DNA from: Hypomyces perniciosus
Lineage: Eukaryota; Ascomycota; Sordariomycetes; Hypocreales; Hypocreaceae
Length of the DNA stretch: 64,000 nt
Assembly (NCBI GenBank): GCA_008477525.1
Contig: SPDT01000008.1
Span: 496,001 to 560,000, forward strand
Direction of reading: 5' to 3'
Part shown: positions 35,929 to 48,900 of the stretch, one piece after another
How the letters are laid out: the number at the start of each line of letters is the position of its first letter
Numbering within the stretch: position 1 is the stretch's first letter
The notes under the pieces: model-generated
The model's input: only the letters and a program-made list of their open reading frames with translations
Database searches by the model: none
Told to the model about the DNA's origin: nothing
Program-made: the position numbers and the translations under genes

Positions 35929-38316
35929 CTACGACGCGAGACGCAAATCTCTGCGCAGCAGCACGAGGCGGTGACTGAAGAAATGACAGCGAGTCATGCA
36001 TATGTAGATCAGGGCCTTAATTCTCGGTGTTTCTTTTGTCCAAGACCCCATATCCCTTGGTCTTGTGCTCCAACAGTGGAGTGAGTGGTCGATCGATAGG
36101 TGGGTGTTCTTCTCGAGCGAATCTCACCAGGGCATTTCGTTGGATAGTATGTAGTTCTGGCCGACCGTTTCAAACAGTTTCGCCAAGCTCGTGGGTTAAA
36201 ATAAGGATGCTTGCTCTTTTTTATTCTGGAAGATTCGGTTAGACTAGTCCTTGGGAATTGCTGTTGGTTGGTGGTCAGGTCGACGGTCAGAAATGATATT
36301 GATCGTTGAATAGTATTTTCATATGTAATCAATATAGTCTTGACAAATAGTATTTTCCTGATAAGAACAGGCAACAGGATTTGTTTCGTCATGTTTTGTC
36401 TCACCGACTCGGTAGCGGCAGCAATTAATATATCAAGCGCCCCGAAAGTAATATAATATAGGAGGAAGCAGAACCGAACGGGAGATCGACAAACCACTCA
36501 GCATCCGGAGGCTAGCCAAAAAAAAACTGGACAAGGCGGCTCCAAAGGTGGATGACATGTCGTAGGCGAGTAGAGCAGGGATCAGATATTTATCACATTT
36601 TGTCACTTGCAGAATGGTGTGATTTAATCCGGAAGTCAGAACCCGCCCTCTTGTTTGAGTGCTGCTAGTCCATTAGTACGTATCATACAAAGTAGGTCGG
36701 ACGGCAACTATCCGCTTTAATAGCACTCCGTAGTATGGTGTATGGGTCATCTCCTCCCCAGAGTAGGAACGAACTCCATAAGGAGACACCGAGATGGTCA
36801 CCTTTCTTTCTACTGGTACTCCGTAGAAGTACGAGTATCAGTAGTAGTACCTGCATCGGCGAGGGTCCGTTGGTGGAGAAATGGACATTCTGGGAGGCTG
36901 CATTTTTAGTGCTGAGCGGAAATTTCTCTCATACTAGTTAGAGGATGAAGCACTACTAGCAGTAAGCAGTAGTATAGTAAGTACGAGTAGTACTACTACG
37001 ACTAGCAATTATTATTACCGATTATAATTGCAGCCTTGGAAAAGGAGGCCCATCGTTTCACCAGTCTGGTGACGAGGCGCCAAGGGTAGCCGACTAATAC
37101 GAGGGTTCAATGTGGGGACACTTGTCATGGCACATTTGACAAGTCAGATCGAACCAGAACAACCGGCTGGAACGGTACAGATGGTCGATTATTAGTACTC
37201 CGTACGAGTACTCGTACTAATAAACGGGGACGGAGTCGCATCCGCACTCGGGTAGTAGGGTAGCAGTTTGCTGGTTTTACTACAAGATGCTAGAGCAGGA
37301 GAATCAGTAGATAAATATTATAAAACTTATAGCAGATGGCAAAATAGAAGAAAATACACAATGAGAAAGATGGGATATTAGACCGAACATTGACGTGCCA
37401 ACGCCTAACAGAATATGGAAGCTGTACTGCTCGCACTAATACTCTCCCTACTACAAGTGTAGAATAAGAGTAGTCAAACCATAAGTCTAAGGTTGTTTCC
37501 CCTTTCAATACATACTACCGTATCAAAAGGCCCGCTTTTCCTGAAATGAAATGGAGCGGAAATTGTAATAGGTCGACGAAATCCCATGTTCAACCCTCCA
37601 TCTAATTGACCCATACTACTACGGAGTACTAGTAGCCGCCAACATAAGATGCCAAGTCCCATCCCCCTGTCGTGTTTATGGTCAAACGGACTTGCTTGTA
37701 TACGCGTGACATGCCAAATGTTTTGAAACAAAAAATGGGGTTTACGGAGTATAGCCGAACGACCTCCCGCTGGAGACAGCACAGGAATAATAATAGTACT
37801 CATGGCATATACGCAGGAATAAGCTATTCCCAAACAATGACACTGGAATGCCATGTAGAGAAGAAAGAGTTTACTAGCTGATTAGCATGACACCGTCGCG
37901 AACAGAGTTGCAATGCCATTGCTATTGCTAGTATGATGAGTAACTAGTACGAAGTAGTAGTGCAACCCCATGGTCCCAGGACGTGGACTCTCAAATCCAT
38001 GAGGAGAGATAGGCGGGTGCTTGCATGCTAATCCCGGTCGGTCCGAACTACATACTCGGACAAATGTGGGCACTCCAATGTGGGTAAAATCCCTTGGGAC
38101 GTCGGAAACGTTTCGAACGATGGGTATTTGTGGAGTAGCAGAACGGACAAGTCCTCCGTAAGCTGGGAGAGCAAATAGGTATATAAGCATCATCCCACCA
38201 TCTCTCTTATACCGGATCACTCAGAGCAACATTCCTTACCATAGTCATTCATTCATTCATTCTTTTACACATTCTTTCTAGCTCCAACCACATTCATTCC
38301 TTGCAGTATTTCCAAG
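35929..38316. other. Gene-free stretch rich in TACTCCGTA motifs
   Basis: 2.4 kb without a supported gene. It holds four TACTCCGTA/TACGGAGTA copies (36817, 37196, 37620, 37743), a CACTCCGTA at 36725, and many AGTAGTAC triplet runs. The right end is the AA14 promoter, with a TCGGTCCGA at 38038-38046 and a TATATAAG at 38180-38187. A minus-strand frame at 36009-36497 has no supporting signal. Confidence 0.5.
38180..38187 (+). promoter_or_regulatory. TATA box of the AA14-like gene
   Basis: TATATAAG about 135 bp before the ATG at 38317, followed by a CATT-repeat leader (38246-38262). Confidence 0.5.
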
Positions 38317-39536
38317 ATGCTTGTCTCACTCCCTCTTGTCCTCGCCCTGGCGGCTGGGGCCAATGCCCACGTTGCTGCCTTTGCCAAGGGCATGTACTGC
38401 GAGGTTTGTACACCCGTTTCTCATCCTTCGAGATCAAAATAGTTTCTCACCAGCGAGTATAGGGCGGTGCCGATCCCAACAACTACAACTCCAACTCCAA
38501 TACTCCCACGAACCCGCTCTGGGACCTCGACTTCGAGAAATGGTGGATGCAGGCCGACCGCGGGTGCGACAAGGTCCCGCCCCGTGACGGCTCAACGCTC
38601 AAGCTACCTGCTGGTGGCCAGTTCACTGTTGAGTTGGCTCACAACCAGGCCCAAACCACCCTGTCCTATGGTGGCAAGTACACCAGCGACTGGCCCGATG
38701 GAGGCCACCACGACGAGGACTGGGCAGGCCCCGGAAACCCTGCCGACTGCATTCAGGATGACGGCGCCATGCACACCAACAACCAGTCCATGGCTTCTGG
38801 CACTGCTTTCGCCATCTCGTACAACTCCGACATCACCAAGGTCAACATGGCGAACCTGGCTGTTTTCACCGTGCGGAAGCAGTGAGTCCTGTACCAGGAA
38901 GCAACCTGGAGTGATTCAAGCTAACATTGAGGCAGCACTCCCTGGAAGCGCATTACTACTTACGATGTCCCCAAGGACCTACCTCCTTGCCCTCCTGGTG
39001 GTTGCTACTGTGCTTGGGCCTGGATTGCACATGGTTGTGGCCAGCCCAACATGTGAGAATATACCCCCAAGGTGTTTGCACCCCATATAATAACTGACAT
39101 TGTCACAGGTTCGTGTCCAACTTCAAATGCGAGGTCACTGGCTCGACATCGACCAAGAAGGTCGCCCCTGCCCAGGTCCCCCGTTGGTGCGAGGGTAACA
39201 AGTCCAAGTGTGTGAAGGGCGCGAAGCAGATCATTGCCTGGCACCGTAAGTCAACCCTCGACATCAGATGAATAAATATATATCCGTACTAATTCTTTGA
39301 AAGAGCGATCCGGCAACAACGTCAACGACAGTGACTTGCCTGCCGGTGCCTACCCCGGATACAACGAAAACATGGGCTTCTTCGACGGTGCTCAGAACGA
39401 TATCTTCCTGCCTGACACTGCTACTCCTGTGACCTCTTCCCCAGTCATTTCTAAGTCTCCCTCTACCACTCTGGTTACTTCTACCCGTGTTCCCAGCGTT
39501 GTTCCCAGCCCTCCCCCTGGATCTTGCTCTGGTTGA
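38317..39536 (+). CDS. AA14-like lytic polysaccharide monooxygenase, secreted
   Basis: Exons 38317-38403, 38463-38881, 38936-39052, 39109-39245 and 39304-39536 give 330 residues. The signal peptide ([17 protein letters not shown]) would be cut to leave an N-terminal His ([11 protein letters not shown]), the first half of an LPMO copper histidine brace. A second His lies in [10 protein letters not shown]. The core shows [55 protein letters not shown] and [10 protein letters not shown], which match my memory of AA14 enzymes, described on xylan-coated cellulose; the assignment should be tested. A Ser/Thr/Pro-rich tail of about 50 residues ([20 protein letters not shown]) follows, without a cellulose-binding module. 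Its neighbour is a GH79 gene, which fits attack on glucuronoxylan or similar. Confidence 0.78.
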
Positions 39537-40007
39537 GAACAAACAGGGTCATTGACGCACAGCATCTTTTGTTTTTATTTCTGAAAGCTCCGTGAGCTCT
39601 CAACATTCTCCGGAAATGTATTATTTAAATTTCCCTGTACTCGCTTAGATATCGATTATAAAGCTATTACAGGCTGGTCTTAATCCGAGGCTGCTTTTGC
39701 AGTTTAGATAATGAACTTGCAATTTACAGAGTCTGATTCACTCATGAAGACGACTTAATATACTCTGAGCACTAAATCCACATTCCCAGTATATCAAAAG
39801 TGCCGACCCAATCAGCGCAGTGAAATGCGAAGGAAGGGCATATGTAAGAAGACAGCCATGTCTTGATTGATCTGACGGACACCAAGCTCACCACTGCTTA
39901 AGTAGGATACAAAAAGCTAATAAATAATAGACCAAGGAGAATTAAAAACTCGTGTTATTATTATCTTCTCAAGTACAGAGAGACAAAGAAAAATCTACAA
40001 GTCTCGT
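39537..40007. other. Intergenic between convergent AA14-like and GH79 genes
   Basis: Only 3' ends; nothing else seen. Confidence 0.5.
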
Positions 40008-41601
40008 TTACTTCCTCACCAAAACAACAGCCTCGGAATCCGCCACAGTAACAACGAGGTTACCATTGCCATCCGCCTGGATCGTACCGTTAGAGTCCCG
40101 GCCATTCACCCTCGTAGGCTTGCCCTGCGACTCGGCACCGTAGGAGTATCCGTTGAAGGTGACGCCCGACTTGTCGTGAGCGCTGCCCGCAGTGAGACGC
40201 TTCACCACCCAAGACGATCGCGCATCGACCTTGACGGTATATCTCTTCTGCGCACGGGAGCCCGAGCTGAACTCCTTCAGGTTGAGCACAGCAATGCGGG
40301 TCAGCTGGCCGTTGATAAAAGCACCGTATGCCGAGTCCAGGTCCTTGTTGCCGCCCAGATCAATCGTCTGGACTTTAATGGTGTTGGAGTTTGCGAGGAA
40401 CGTCGCCGCCGCAAGCTTTCCATAGTACGGCGGCTTGGTATCAACAGCGCCGATGGGTTGCCAGGCCGCATATGGCGAGCTGATGGCCTGGTGGAAGTGA
40501 ACGCGCTTGATGACGCCGGTAGAAGCAGCATTGAGCGAGATCTCCATGGCCCACAGCGCAGCGCCAAAGACGTCGGAGAGACCAGACGCGCCGCCGCCGA
40601 AAAGACTGTTGTGCTCGCCCAGGATATAGTCAGCATTGATGTTGGACACTGTCTTCGCATAGTTGACGTGTGCGCCGATGGACTTGGCCACCGAAGTATG
40701 GTTCATCAGAGTCGCCTGAAGCGTCACGCCGGCCTGGGTGGCTCCAGCCATGTAGTTGTGGACAGAGATCTGCCTCACATTTTGGGCAGCGCTGCCCTCA
40801 GCCTTGAAGATGTCGGCAGCGTGCAGCTTGGATCCAGAAGAGCTGAGAGACGGGCTGATGTACTTGATGCGCTGAGCCACGTCGGGGCACGAGCCTTGCA
40901 GGAGAGTCTCGAAGCGCTGCACCATGTCGGTCCACTCCTTGGCATACTGGCTGGCCGAGTAGCTGCTAGGTCGGCGGACATTGGGGTACAAGTCCGGCTC
41001 GTTGCCGATCTCCCAGAACTCGAGCTGGCCCCTGAGGGCGTTGCAGGCCAGTGGCACGGTGGACTTGAGCGTGTCAAAACCGGACGAGTTCCACGCCGCT
41101 AGGTTGAACTGGTGGGAGTAGCGAGTGCCCTGGGGGAATGCGCCGTAGGACTGGAAGAACTTGGTGCCAATGCATTGCCATGCGCCGGTGTCTGCGTGAG
41201 GACAGGAGCTCGCCGTAGGTGTACTCAAGGTGGAATCGTAGATGGCACGATCGCTGAAGAGGTTTGTGTTAGCTGTATTCCACGGTGTTTATCATCTAGT
41301 TGTCGACGAGCCACGTACCCAGAGTTTCCGCCAACTCGAACGACAACAGTAGAGCCTTGTGCGTCGGCCAGGTTCTGGATGAGGTTGGAAGAGTAGACAT
41401 TGGGGCTCGATTTGGATCCTAATTGAAGCTCAGGTTAGTTGGCCGGCACCTTCACAAGTCCTAACCAGCGAATCAACTCATCTTACCAGCAAAAGACGGG
41501 AACCCAATCAGCTCGATGGAGAGACCGACGTATGAATCATACAGCGCTGCTGTTACACAGGACTGCAAGAGCAGCACGGACGCGGGGACGATCTTGACCA
41601 T
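40008..41601 (-). CDS. GH79 family glycosidase (beta-glucuronidase-like), secreted
   Basis: Exons 41601-41487, 41418-41319 and 41253-40008 give 486 residues. Signal peptide MVKIVPASVLLLQSCVTAA starts at 41601. The mature part opens YDSYVGLSIELIGFPSF, and STVVVRVGGNSGDRA follows, both usual in fungal GH79. The acid/base Glu is in FWEIGNEPDLY and the nucleophile Glu in YILGEHNSLFG. A C-terminal beta domain ends in DSEAVVLVRK. GH79 enzymes release glucuronic acid or 4-O-methyl-glucuronic acid from arabinogalactan proteins and related glycans, or act like heparanases. The gene is convergent with the AA14-like gene, and the Zn2Cys6 gene follows upstream. Confidence 0.9.
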
Positions 41602-41676
41602 TGTGATTCTTTAGCTTTGCTGCTGAACCTATTCTGTAGAGAGAGAAAGAGAAAGAGAGTAAGATGCAAGCTCAAT

Positions 41677-41684
41677 GCTATATA
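41677..41684 (-). promoter_or_regulatory. TATA box of the GH79 gene
   Basis: TATATAGC on the minus strand about 76-83 bp before the ATG at 41601. Confidence 0.4.
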
Positions 41685-41766
41685 CTAACCATCAGTCTTG
41701 AGCTATTACCCACGTGTCTCCATAGTCTACTACTAGCTGACAAGGCATCTGTCTATCTAGTACTAA

Positions 41767-41798
<32 letters not shown>
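41767..41798 (+). repeat. (AGT)n microsatellite
   Basis: About eleven AGT/TAG triplets in the GH79 upstream region. Confidence 0.9.
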
Positions 41799-42940
41799 TT
41801 ACTTCTACGACTAGTCTATCTATGCGCTTATTTGTACGAGTTGCTCATACCGCTAGGACCAGTAATACTACTGCATCAAGTTACTCCGTACTCATACCAA
41901 CTCACTGCTTCCGTTCGGGAACCTGCATCATCAACACCATCAGAACCCCAACCTTAATGATGTGCCGATAAATCGACAGGCGTCCTTTTTCCCATCTATG
42001 GGAGGATTTCCCGTCAGCCACGAATAGTCCGCCTTGCCACAATAGGCAAAGTTCTATGAAGGATTCCTATGAGGATCAACGGACCTATGTTCCCCACAAT
42101 TTGTCCACACTTCGTCCACCTTTTGCCCAGACCAATTCCTTTACTTTGCCCAGCTTACATGCCGCATACTGCTAGTTGTGATGCCAACCAGTCGAAAAGG
42201 ACACAAGTCCGAGATTCTAGAATCCATTGTCTATGCACTCCACCTAATTCAGCATCATTGTGGCGCGTTCTCGGACAAAAGCTTGTTTCAAACCCAATAT
42301 ATCGCCGATGCACGGCGTTCATAACGTTCTTCCACTTCAATTTTACACTCTCCACTCTATTGTTAACAGTCCGACTGTCATTAACGCCGTCAGCATCCGA
42401 CCCCAACCAAGCTAAGATTTTAGTTCCAATATATCTGACCGTAAAGCTGATGAGCTCTCTATCTCCGTCCCTAGAGAGCCACGTTTACTTTGACTCTTAT
42501 ACGAAAGAAAGCGAAACCCAGCTTTACCCAAACTAATGGTCCGTATTCAGGGCGCTTACCGTGCTGACAGAGAGCTCCGAGAGAGTTCCGAGAGAGTGGC
42601 CGTGGCACCTTGAGGGCTAGATCCGCAGTATGAATACATTATCTTACCAAGCAAATTTTAAGCGTCACTTATGCAATAGATACGCCTTTGTCGGGACAGA
42701 ATTGCCCGAATTCCGCATGCATAGTACCAGTATATTAGATACCATCCAACTTACAACCCAGCTTTTTGTTCCGGAGAAACTGCCAGGCAGCAAATTCTGA
42801 ACCGTCCATTACAAACATGACAGGGCACCCCGTCCCGCGAGATAGCTATTATAGGAGGTCATGTGTGTATACTAATACAGCAACTCCACAGCTCCGTTGC
42901 CCAATAGAGGCTTGAGGTTTGCTCCCCTAAACATTTTCCG
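41799..42940. other. Intergenic
   Basis: No supported gene. One TACTCCGTA at 41882. An open frame at 42069-42536 lacks any domain or splice context and I leave it out. Confidence 0.45.
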
Positions 42941-45292
42941 TCACAGCCAGTGGGCAAGATCGATCCCACCTCCAGCCTCCAGCAGCGGAAACAAATTTAG
43001 TGCCGAGCTCGGATCGTTGTCATTTACAAGGATGCTGTTCCAGTATGCAGTTTCCGGGGTATGCAGCATCGCCTCACTGAGACCGAGGAACGCCGAGTCG
43101 ATCTCCCCCAGTCTTGGCGAAGCCAACCCCTGCAATCCTTGCTGCAATAAGGATCTCCCCGTAGTTGTCTCAGGAAGTCTAGTCTGCAGACTGACACCAT
43201 CTCTGTGCTGAGCAGGAGAGCCCGTCAAGGATCTCGCATCGGGAGGAACCAATCCAAATAACTGACTGGAATTTTCGGTGCGTCGCAACCTGTCCTGAAG
43301 TTCCTGCGACTCAAGATACTCCAGTGCAGCCGTGAGCAGTGACTGGGCGATGAAGGAATATTGCCTAGCATGCGCATCACTCTGAGCGAAATAGTCCATG
43401 GCCTGGATGGACATCTTGGTATACTTTTCAAGGAGGCGACCAGACCCTCCAAGCAGCCCCACGCCGAGGACGAGAGAGGATGCGAAGAGCCACGACCTAT
43501 GACTAGCATCAGCAGAGCAAGATCTGCGCAATATGACGCCGAGATATACTTACACAAGCAAGGGGGCCTTGCCCTTCAAAATATTCCTCTCAATTAGATC
43601 CAGAATGGGATCCACCATGAGCCTGGCAGCGTCGATACACGCATCCGCCAACTTGGACTTACCCGACATCAGAGCCGACCTGCTAGACGCCGCAGTGCCA
43701 TCTCCAAGCCGTCGGCACACCTCGTACATCAGAAAGGGCCTGGAAACGAGCATCACCGCGTAGTAGTAGGTCGACAGCACTTGACACGCACCGATAACAT
43801 GCGCTTCACCTCGAGCAGCTGGCTGCGCAATACCTTCCTTGAGTCGTCTCAACCAACGCCCGGCCCAGTCGCGGAGCTGCAGGGAGATGCCTTCTGTCAG
43901 CTGCATGGAAATCTTCTTCCTCGAATATATCTCCAGCACGATTCCCTCGACAATAAGCAGGATCTGCACAGATGCGTTGAGCAGATCCAACGCCTCATTG
44001 CCATCGGCATCTACGGCGCGGTAGGGGACAGTGCAATCGACGTCTGACGTTGCGGGAGGCCGACCCATAGAACTACTGAGGAAAAGATCAACCACCCGCA
44101 GACTTTTCCATAACCTGTCCCTCTGTCGGTGGATTTCCAGTCCGAAGCGGGCGTTGACCTCCGTTCTGTGCACGCCAATAGAGTACGCGGCACGCACCGC
44201 GATGCCGAAGAATAAGAAGGCCCCATTGATCTGACAGGAGCATAGCATGTAAATCGTGACAAGGACGAACGCCTGCACCGTTCCGACACTGAGATTGTCG
44301 CTCAAGTTCGTGTAGGCCTGGTCGCGGGCATAGTCAAAGTATTGCTGGGACAGCTCGTCGTTATCCGCCTGGAGGCCAATGGCAAGAACAAGGAAATAGA
44401 TGATGGACGTCACATCATCTGGCTTCCGTTCCAGATTTGCCCACAACAGCAAATCATCCAGCAGCTTGGCGCCATCAAAGAGATCCACCAGGCTGGTCGT
44501 CGTCGACAGATAGGCCTCAACCGCCAGGTTAACATCCAATGGCCGCACCTCCGGGACAGTCTGGTCCCTCAGAGACCGTTTAGAATGCCACGCCGGCGCA
44601 TTCTCCAGAGCCGAGAACCGACTTGTCTGCGGCGCAAATGCATTTTGGCCAACCCTATTAGTCACAAGCCGCCGGACCGACTGGAAGAACGACAACGGTG
44701 CGCAGTCGCCAATGAAGGTCAGCTTCCCGTGGGCGTCGCACAAGAGGCGGGCCTCGCGCGGCACTTCCGTCTCGTCATCCGCAGCGGAGGTCTCAGGGCG
44801 ACCCGTCTCTTCATTGCTTGAGCTCAATCTCGCACCGACAACCGCCATACCCGGAGCCGCCACGGAAGAAACATCACCACCACCAGCTCCCGGCGTCGGC
44901 GCTGGAGTCGGCGACAGAACCGGCGAAGTCCCCCTAATCGACCGGGTCCGAGATTCAGGCACAGACGAAGGCGGTGACGTCGGAAGCTGCTGCGTCTGCG
45001 TCGTTGGCGTTGCGATTTGCCTTCTTCGTCGCCGTGGCGAATAACGGCATTCCTGTGGCCTCTGACGTTCCGCGCAATATCCGCAGGGAAGCTTGCCGTC
45101 GCATCTCACCTTGCGAGATTTGCACCCATCGCAGGCATTGGCAATGCGGTTCCGGATATAGCGAACGGGTTCGGATACGGTGGCGTTTTCCATTTGATGT
45201 TGCACTGGAACTGGAACTGGAAACCCATATTCCGTCTGGGGGATCCGAGTCAAGGATTCAGGCGGGTTATCGCAACAGGAAAGATGCAGCAT
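42941..45292 (-). CDS. Zn2Cys6 transcription factor
   Basis: Exons 45292-43554 and 43502-42941 give 766 residues. The zinc cluster is Cys54, 57, 64, 70, 73 and 82 (C-x2-C-x6-C-x5-C-x2-C-x8-C; ANACDGCKSRKVRCDGKLPC). A basic RRRRRQ stretch and a Ser/Thr/Pro/Gly-rich linker follow. The fungal middle homology domain runs from about residue 240 to 480 (FLVLAIGLQADN, FVLVTIYMLCSCQING, AAYSIGVHRTEVN, RQRDRLWKSLRVVDLFLSSSMGRPP). The C terminus has a hydrophobic segment (LFASSLVLGVGLLGG), common in this class. An ATG at 45193 (MENATVSEP) is an alternative start that keeps the whole zinc cluster. A regulatory link to the neighbouring GH79/AA14 genes is possible from position only. Confidence 0.9.
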
Positions 45293-45301
45293 CGGAAGCA
45301 C

Positions 45302-45919
45302 TGTGAAGCGGCTATTCTAGGTATATCGATTGGGCCAGTAGGTAAGGTAGTTACAGTGCCGATTGTGTGACGGAAGCACTGTAGCAGCACCGTCATGGAT
45401 ATACCTTAGTTAGTAGTACTCCGTACTAGTCGTAATATTACGTACCTACATAATCAGCTTACAACAAACATCCCAAAGGCCCGGATGTAATGGCAGGACG
45501 GGCTGTTTATGTATCCGAGTCCGACTGCACGCTGGAGATCATTCGGGGCGGTGCAAACAACACGAGGCGCGTGATGCCTTCTTTTTTACATCCGAGATAG
45601 GCGGTATGACGATATTCTACTCCGTAGCCTATACAGAGACATCACACAAAGCAACGTAGTAGATAGAGTAGGATAAGCAGTGTACAATGTTCATACTCAA
45701 GAGTTCAATACTATTCATCTGAGTGCATATCAATACAACAGCCGTACAATGAAGGAATTCCATATGCAAGCCTGCACCACTGCCATGTCCCAAACGCCAA
45801 TGCCCACATATTCCATCGTTACCAAGAGCTCGGTCATAAGGGTCTGAATCTGATGCTGCAAAGGCACAACAGACAGACGACTGTGAAAAGCAAAACAATT
45901 CAATATTCCAAGTCCAGTC
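45302..45919. other. Intergenic, accessory/core boundary
   Basis: No supported gene. TACTCCGTA copies at 45417 and 45618. It lies between the Zn2Cys6 gene's 5' end and the kinesin gene's 3' end. Confidence 0.45.
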
Positions 45920-48900
45920 TCACCTCAATGCTAGACTTCCCCTGCTGTCCAACCGCCGATGTCCGGTTGCAGATCCGGCAGCTCCGCTCCCAACACTAAT
46001 CGTGACACGACGAGCTGTGTCCAGGCCCTCCAGCCGTAAGCCGCTCCCCATATTCATCCGCCTTGCCTGTCCGGCAGTGAAGCTCCTATCTGACTTGATA
46101 TCCGGTGGCGAGCAGGTCAATGGCGGGCTACGTCTGCGCTCCAGACTTGCACGTCGATGACGCGAGATGCCGTTGGTGGTGCTCGCCAGACTTGGCAAAC
46201 TCGGTCGTGATATGAGGGTCCTTTCACCAGTAAGGGAACCGATGGACGATACGCGCCTAGCAACGGGAACGGAGCTTCCGGCCAAGAGACTCAGCCTGCG
46301 AGGCTTCTTGGCGGAATTGATTGCACTACGGAGCTTGCGGGCGTCTATCGTGCTTGACTCCGAGTCAGAACCAGAGGCTCCGGGAGGGTTATTCTCATCC
46401 ATAATGGTCTGCAGCGAATGAGGGCTTCGCCTCAGTTTCGGAATAGACTGCGATGGCGGGGACAGATTGCCTGCTTTGGCGATATCCAAAGACCTGAGGG
46501 CAGGCGCTCTGTCTGACTCTGGTGAGCTTGAGGCACGCAGGTTGAGGGTCAGAGTTGGGGGTGATGGCACAGGTGATCCGGTCGCAGACGGCAACCTCGA
46601 AGCCTTCGAGAGAAATCCGGCCTGAAATCTGCCCGACTTCGAAGCCAAAAAGCTAGGTGCTTCTGGTATCTCTAGCGTTACAGTTGAGTCATCATCCAAT
46701 ACCGGCCGTTTCGGTGTTGGTGAGTTCGGCTCAATGACCGTCTTCGATGGAGATGACTGTGCCGAAGAGCCCAGGAACTTCTGCGGCGTCTTTTCAAAAT
46801 CAGCCAAGGTACCATCCTCGGTCTCGTCGTCTCTCCACCTGACTCCACGGCTTTTTGCCTTCTTAACGGGTGTGAAGCTCACGCCCTTTTTCGTCATGCC
46901 CACTGCCTTACGTCTTCTGGGCGACGACTTCATCGGGCTTGCAAAGACATGCTCGTTCTGTACCGCAACAATTGCAGGGGGCACTAATGGCTTGACGTAG
47001 CCCGAGATTGACTTCCTTTTCTTTGGCGTGCCCTTGCGCCTTGGCGAGAAGACTTCAGGCACGGGAAGTGAGCCATCAGGCTTGACAACCTGAGAGGCGG
47101 CCGTAAATCCTGTCTGAAGTAAACGGGCAATGATCTCCTTAGCATGTGCAACTGCACTCTCCTCATCCATAGAGAGGGTGTCAGAAAGAGATGACAATAT
47201 CTCAAACTGAGCTGTGAGAAGCACCTGCATCATGGCCGCGTCGCCTGCCTTTTCTTGCTCAAGAACTTCTTGATAGGCTTCGCGGTTGAAGTTGGTCTTA
47301 AGAAGCTCTGCTTCACGAGTCAGACTAGCAACTTCGCCAGTGTCAGCGCCCTCAACTGCATCGAGCTGTTTGATGCCGTGCGTAAGCGCGGTATCGATGT
47401 AGCGTTCCCAAGGCGACTTCTCCAGCTTCTGATGAATGTGATGCCTGCTGTTCTCCAGTTCCAGCAAGATTCCCCGTGCCGTCTTGCGAATAGCTGTGAG
47501 GCTTTGCGGCATGTCGTCTTCATCGCCTCTCTGGTCAGCAACAGTATCGAAGGCCGCAATCCATGCCGACAAAAGGCTGATGCGCCGCTCAAAGAGCTTC
47601 AATTTCTTCATGTTGTTAATGCGCTCCCGGCGCTCTGCCTCAGAGTTGTCAAAGGCTGCCCGCAATCGTTGAACCGCCTCCCGGGAAATAACGTCACGCT
47701 TCTCACATTGCTTCCGGAACTTGGCAAAGAACATCTTCTCTGAATCCTTCTGCTGTGCCCTCAGCTCATTGATCAGCGCCATTTGCTCGTCAATTTTGAT
47801 CAGGAAATCCTTAACATGGCGGTTGACGTTGAATACGTTGCGCGTCACCTTGGTCTGGATGTTCTTGGCTCGGTTTGCATATCGCAGGGTATTTTGGGTC
47901 TCGTCGTAGTGAGCACTAGAAGGCGAAACACAAACAATCATGACTGTCTTGCAATTGCCTCCCAACGAGAACTTGAGGAGTCGGGTCAACTTGCTGTTGC
48001 GGTACGGCACATGTGCCTTCTGGCGCTTGTCGCAGAGGGCGTTGATACAACCGCCCAGGGCGAGCAGGGATTTATTAATGTTGGCTCCTTCGGTGAGACG
48101 CTCTCCTCTGTTCTTGGTGACTGATGCGCGCTCAGAGCCTGCCAGATCGATGATGCTAAGTGTGGCCATAGTATGAGGCTCGTTGACATCGGCATTTCTG
48201 TCCTTCTGCGCCACGTTGATCTGCAGCACGGCGTGCGACCGAGAAGATGTTGCGTTTGCTTCAGTAGGCGACACCGTTCGATACTCGTTTCCTTGAACGA
48301 TCATATCCATCACTTCCTGAACGTCCTTGGGGTGATGACTGCTTAATCCCGGGACGGTGACTGTTTGATTGCTGTCCTCTCGGAGCGACAGGCCAGCCTT
48401 GCTTCCACCAGGTATCAACAAATCTCGAATCGTCTCGTTGTAAATCTCCAAGTAGCTGAGACTCAACTCAGTCTGCTTTTCCTGACTCCGCTCCTCGATC
48501 TTCTCAAACAACTCCTGCATAGTCAAGAAGATGATGCCAGGGTGCTGCGCCGTACCCGTAATAGTGTGTGTTTTGCCGCAGCCGGTGGCACCATAGGCGA
48601 ACACAGTGGCATTGTATCCGTCCAATACGCTGTCAAGCAGGCTCCTTGTGGTTCCCTCGTAGACTTCGGCCTGTGTTATGTTGTCGTCGAAGACACGATC
48701 GAAAGCAAAGACTTGGTCTTTTACCTTTTTCGATGTTGGAATGACTGATCTGGTGAACTTTTGCACGGGGCTATCTTCGGGAGGGTCGAATATCCTGAGA
48801 ACATTTTTTTGTCAGCAGACAACACTTGATTGGTGCGGAAGCAGATGAGGGGGGCAAAGGTGATGCATACAGACAGCGATCATCGACGACCTTGATAACG

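Noticed and set aside
36009..36497. 162-codon minus-strand frame downstream of the OYE gene
   Set aside because: AT-rich, no motif, no promoter or splice support.
40176..41102. 308-codon open frame antisense to the GH79 gene
   Set aside because: It is a codon-bias mirror of the GH79 exon, which has full family motifs; the antisense frame has no start context or domain.
42069..42536. 155-codon plus-strand frame upstream of the Zn2Cys6 gene
   Set aside because: No signal peptide, domain or conserved pattern; composition like flanking intergenic DNA.
47255..47743. Open frame antisense to kinesin-8
   Set aside because: Lies within a clearly coding, conserved motor/stalk exon; no independent evidence.
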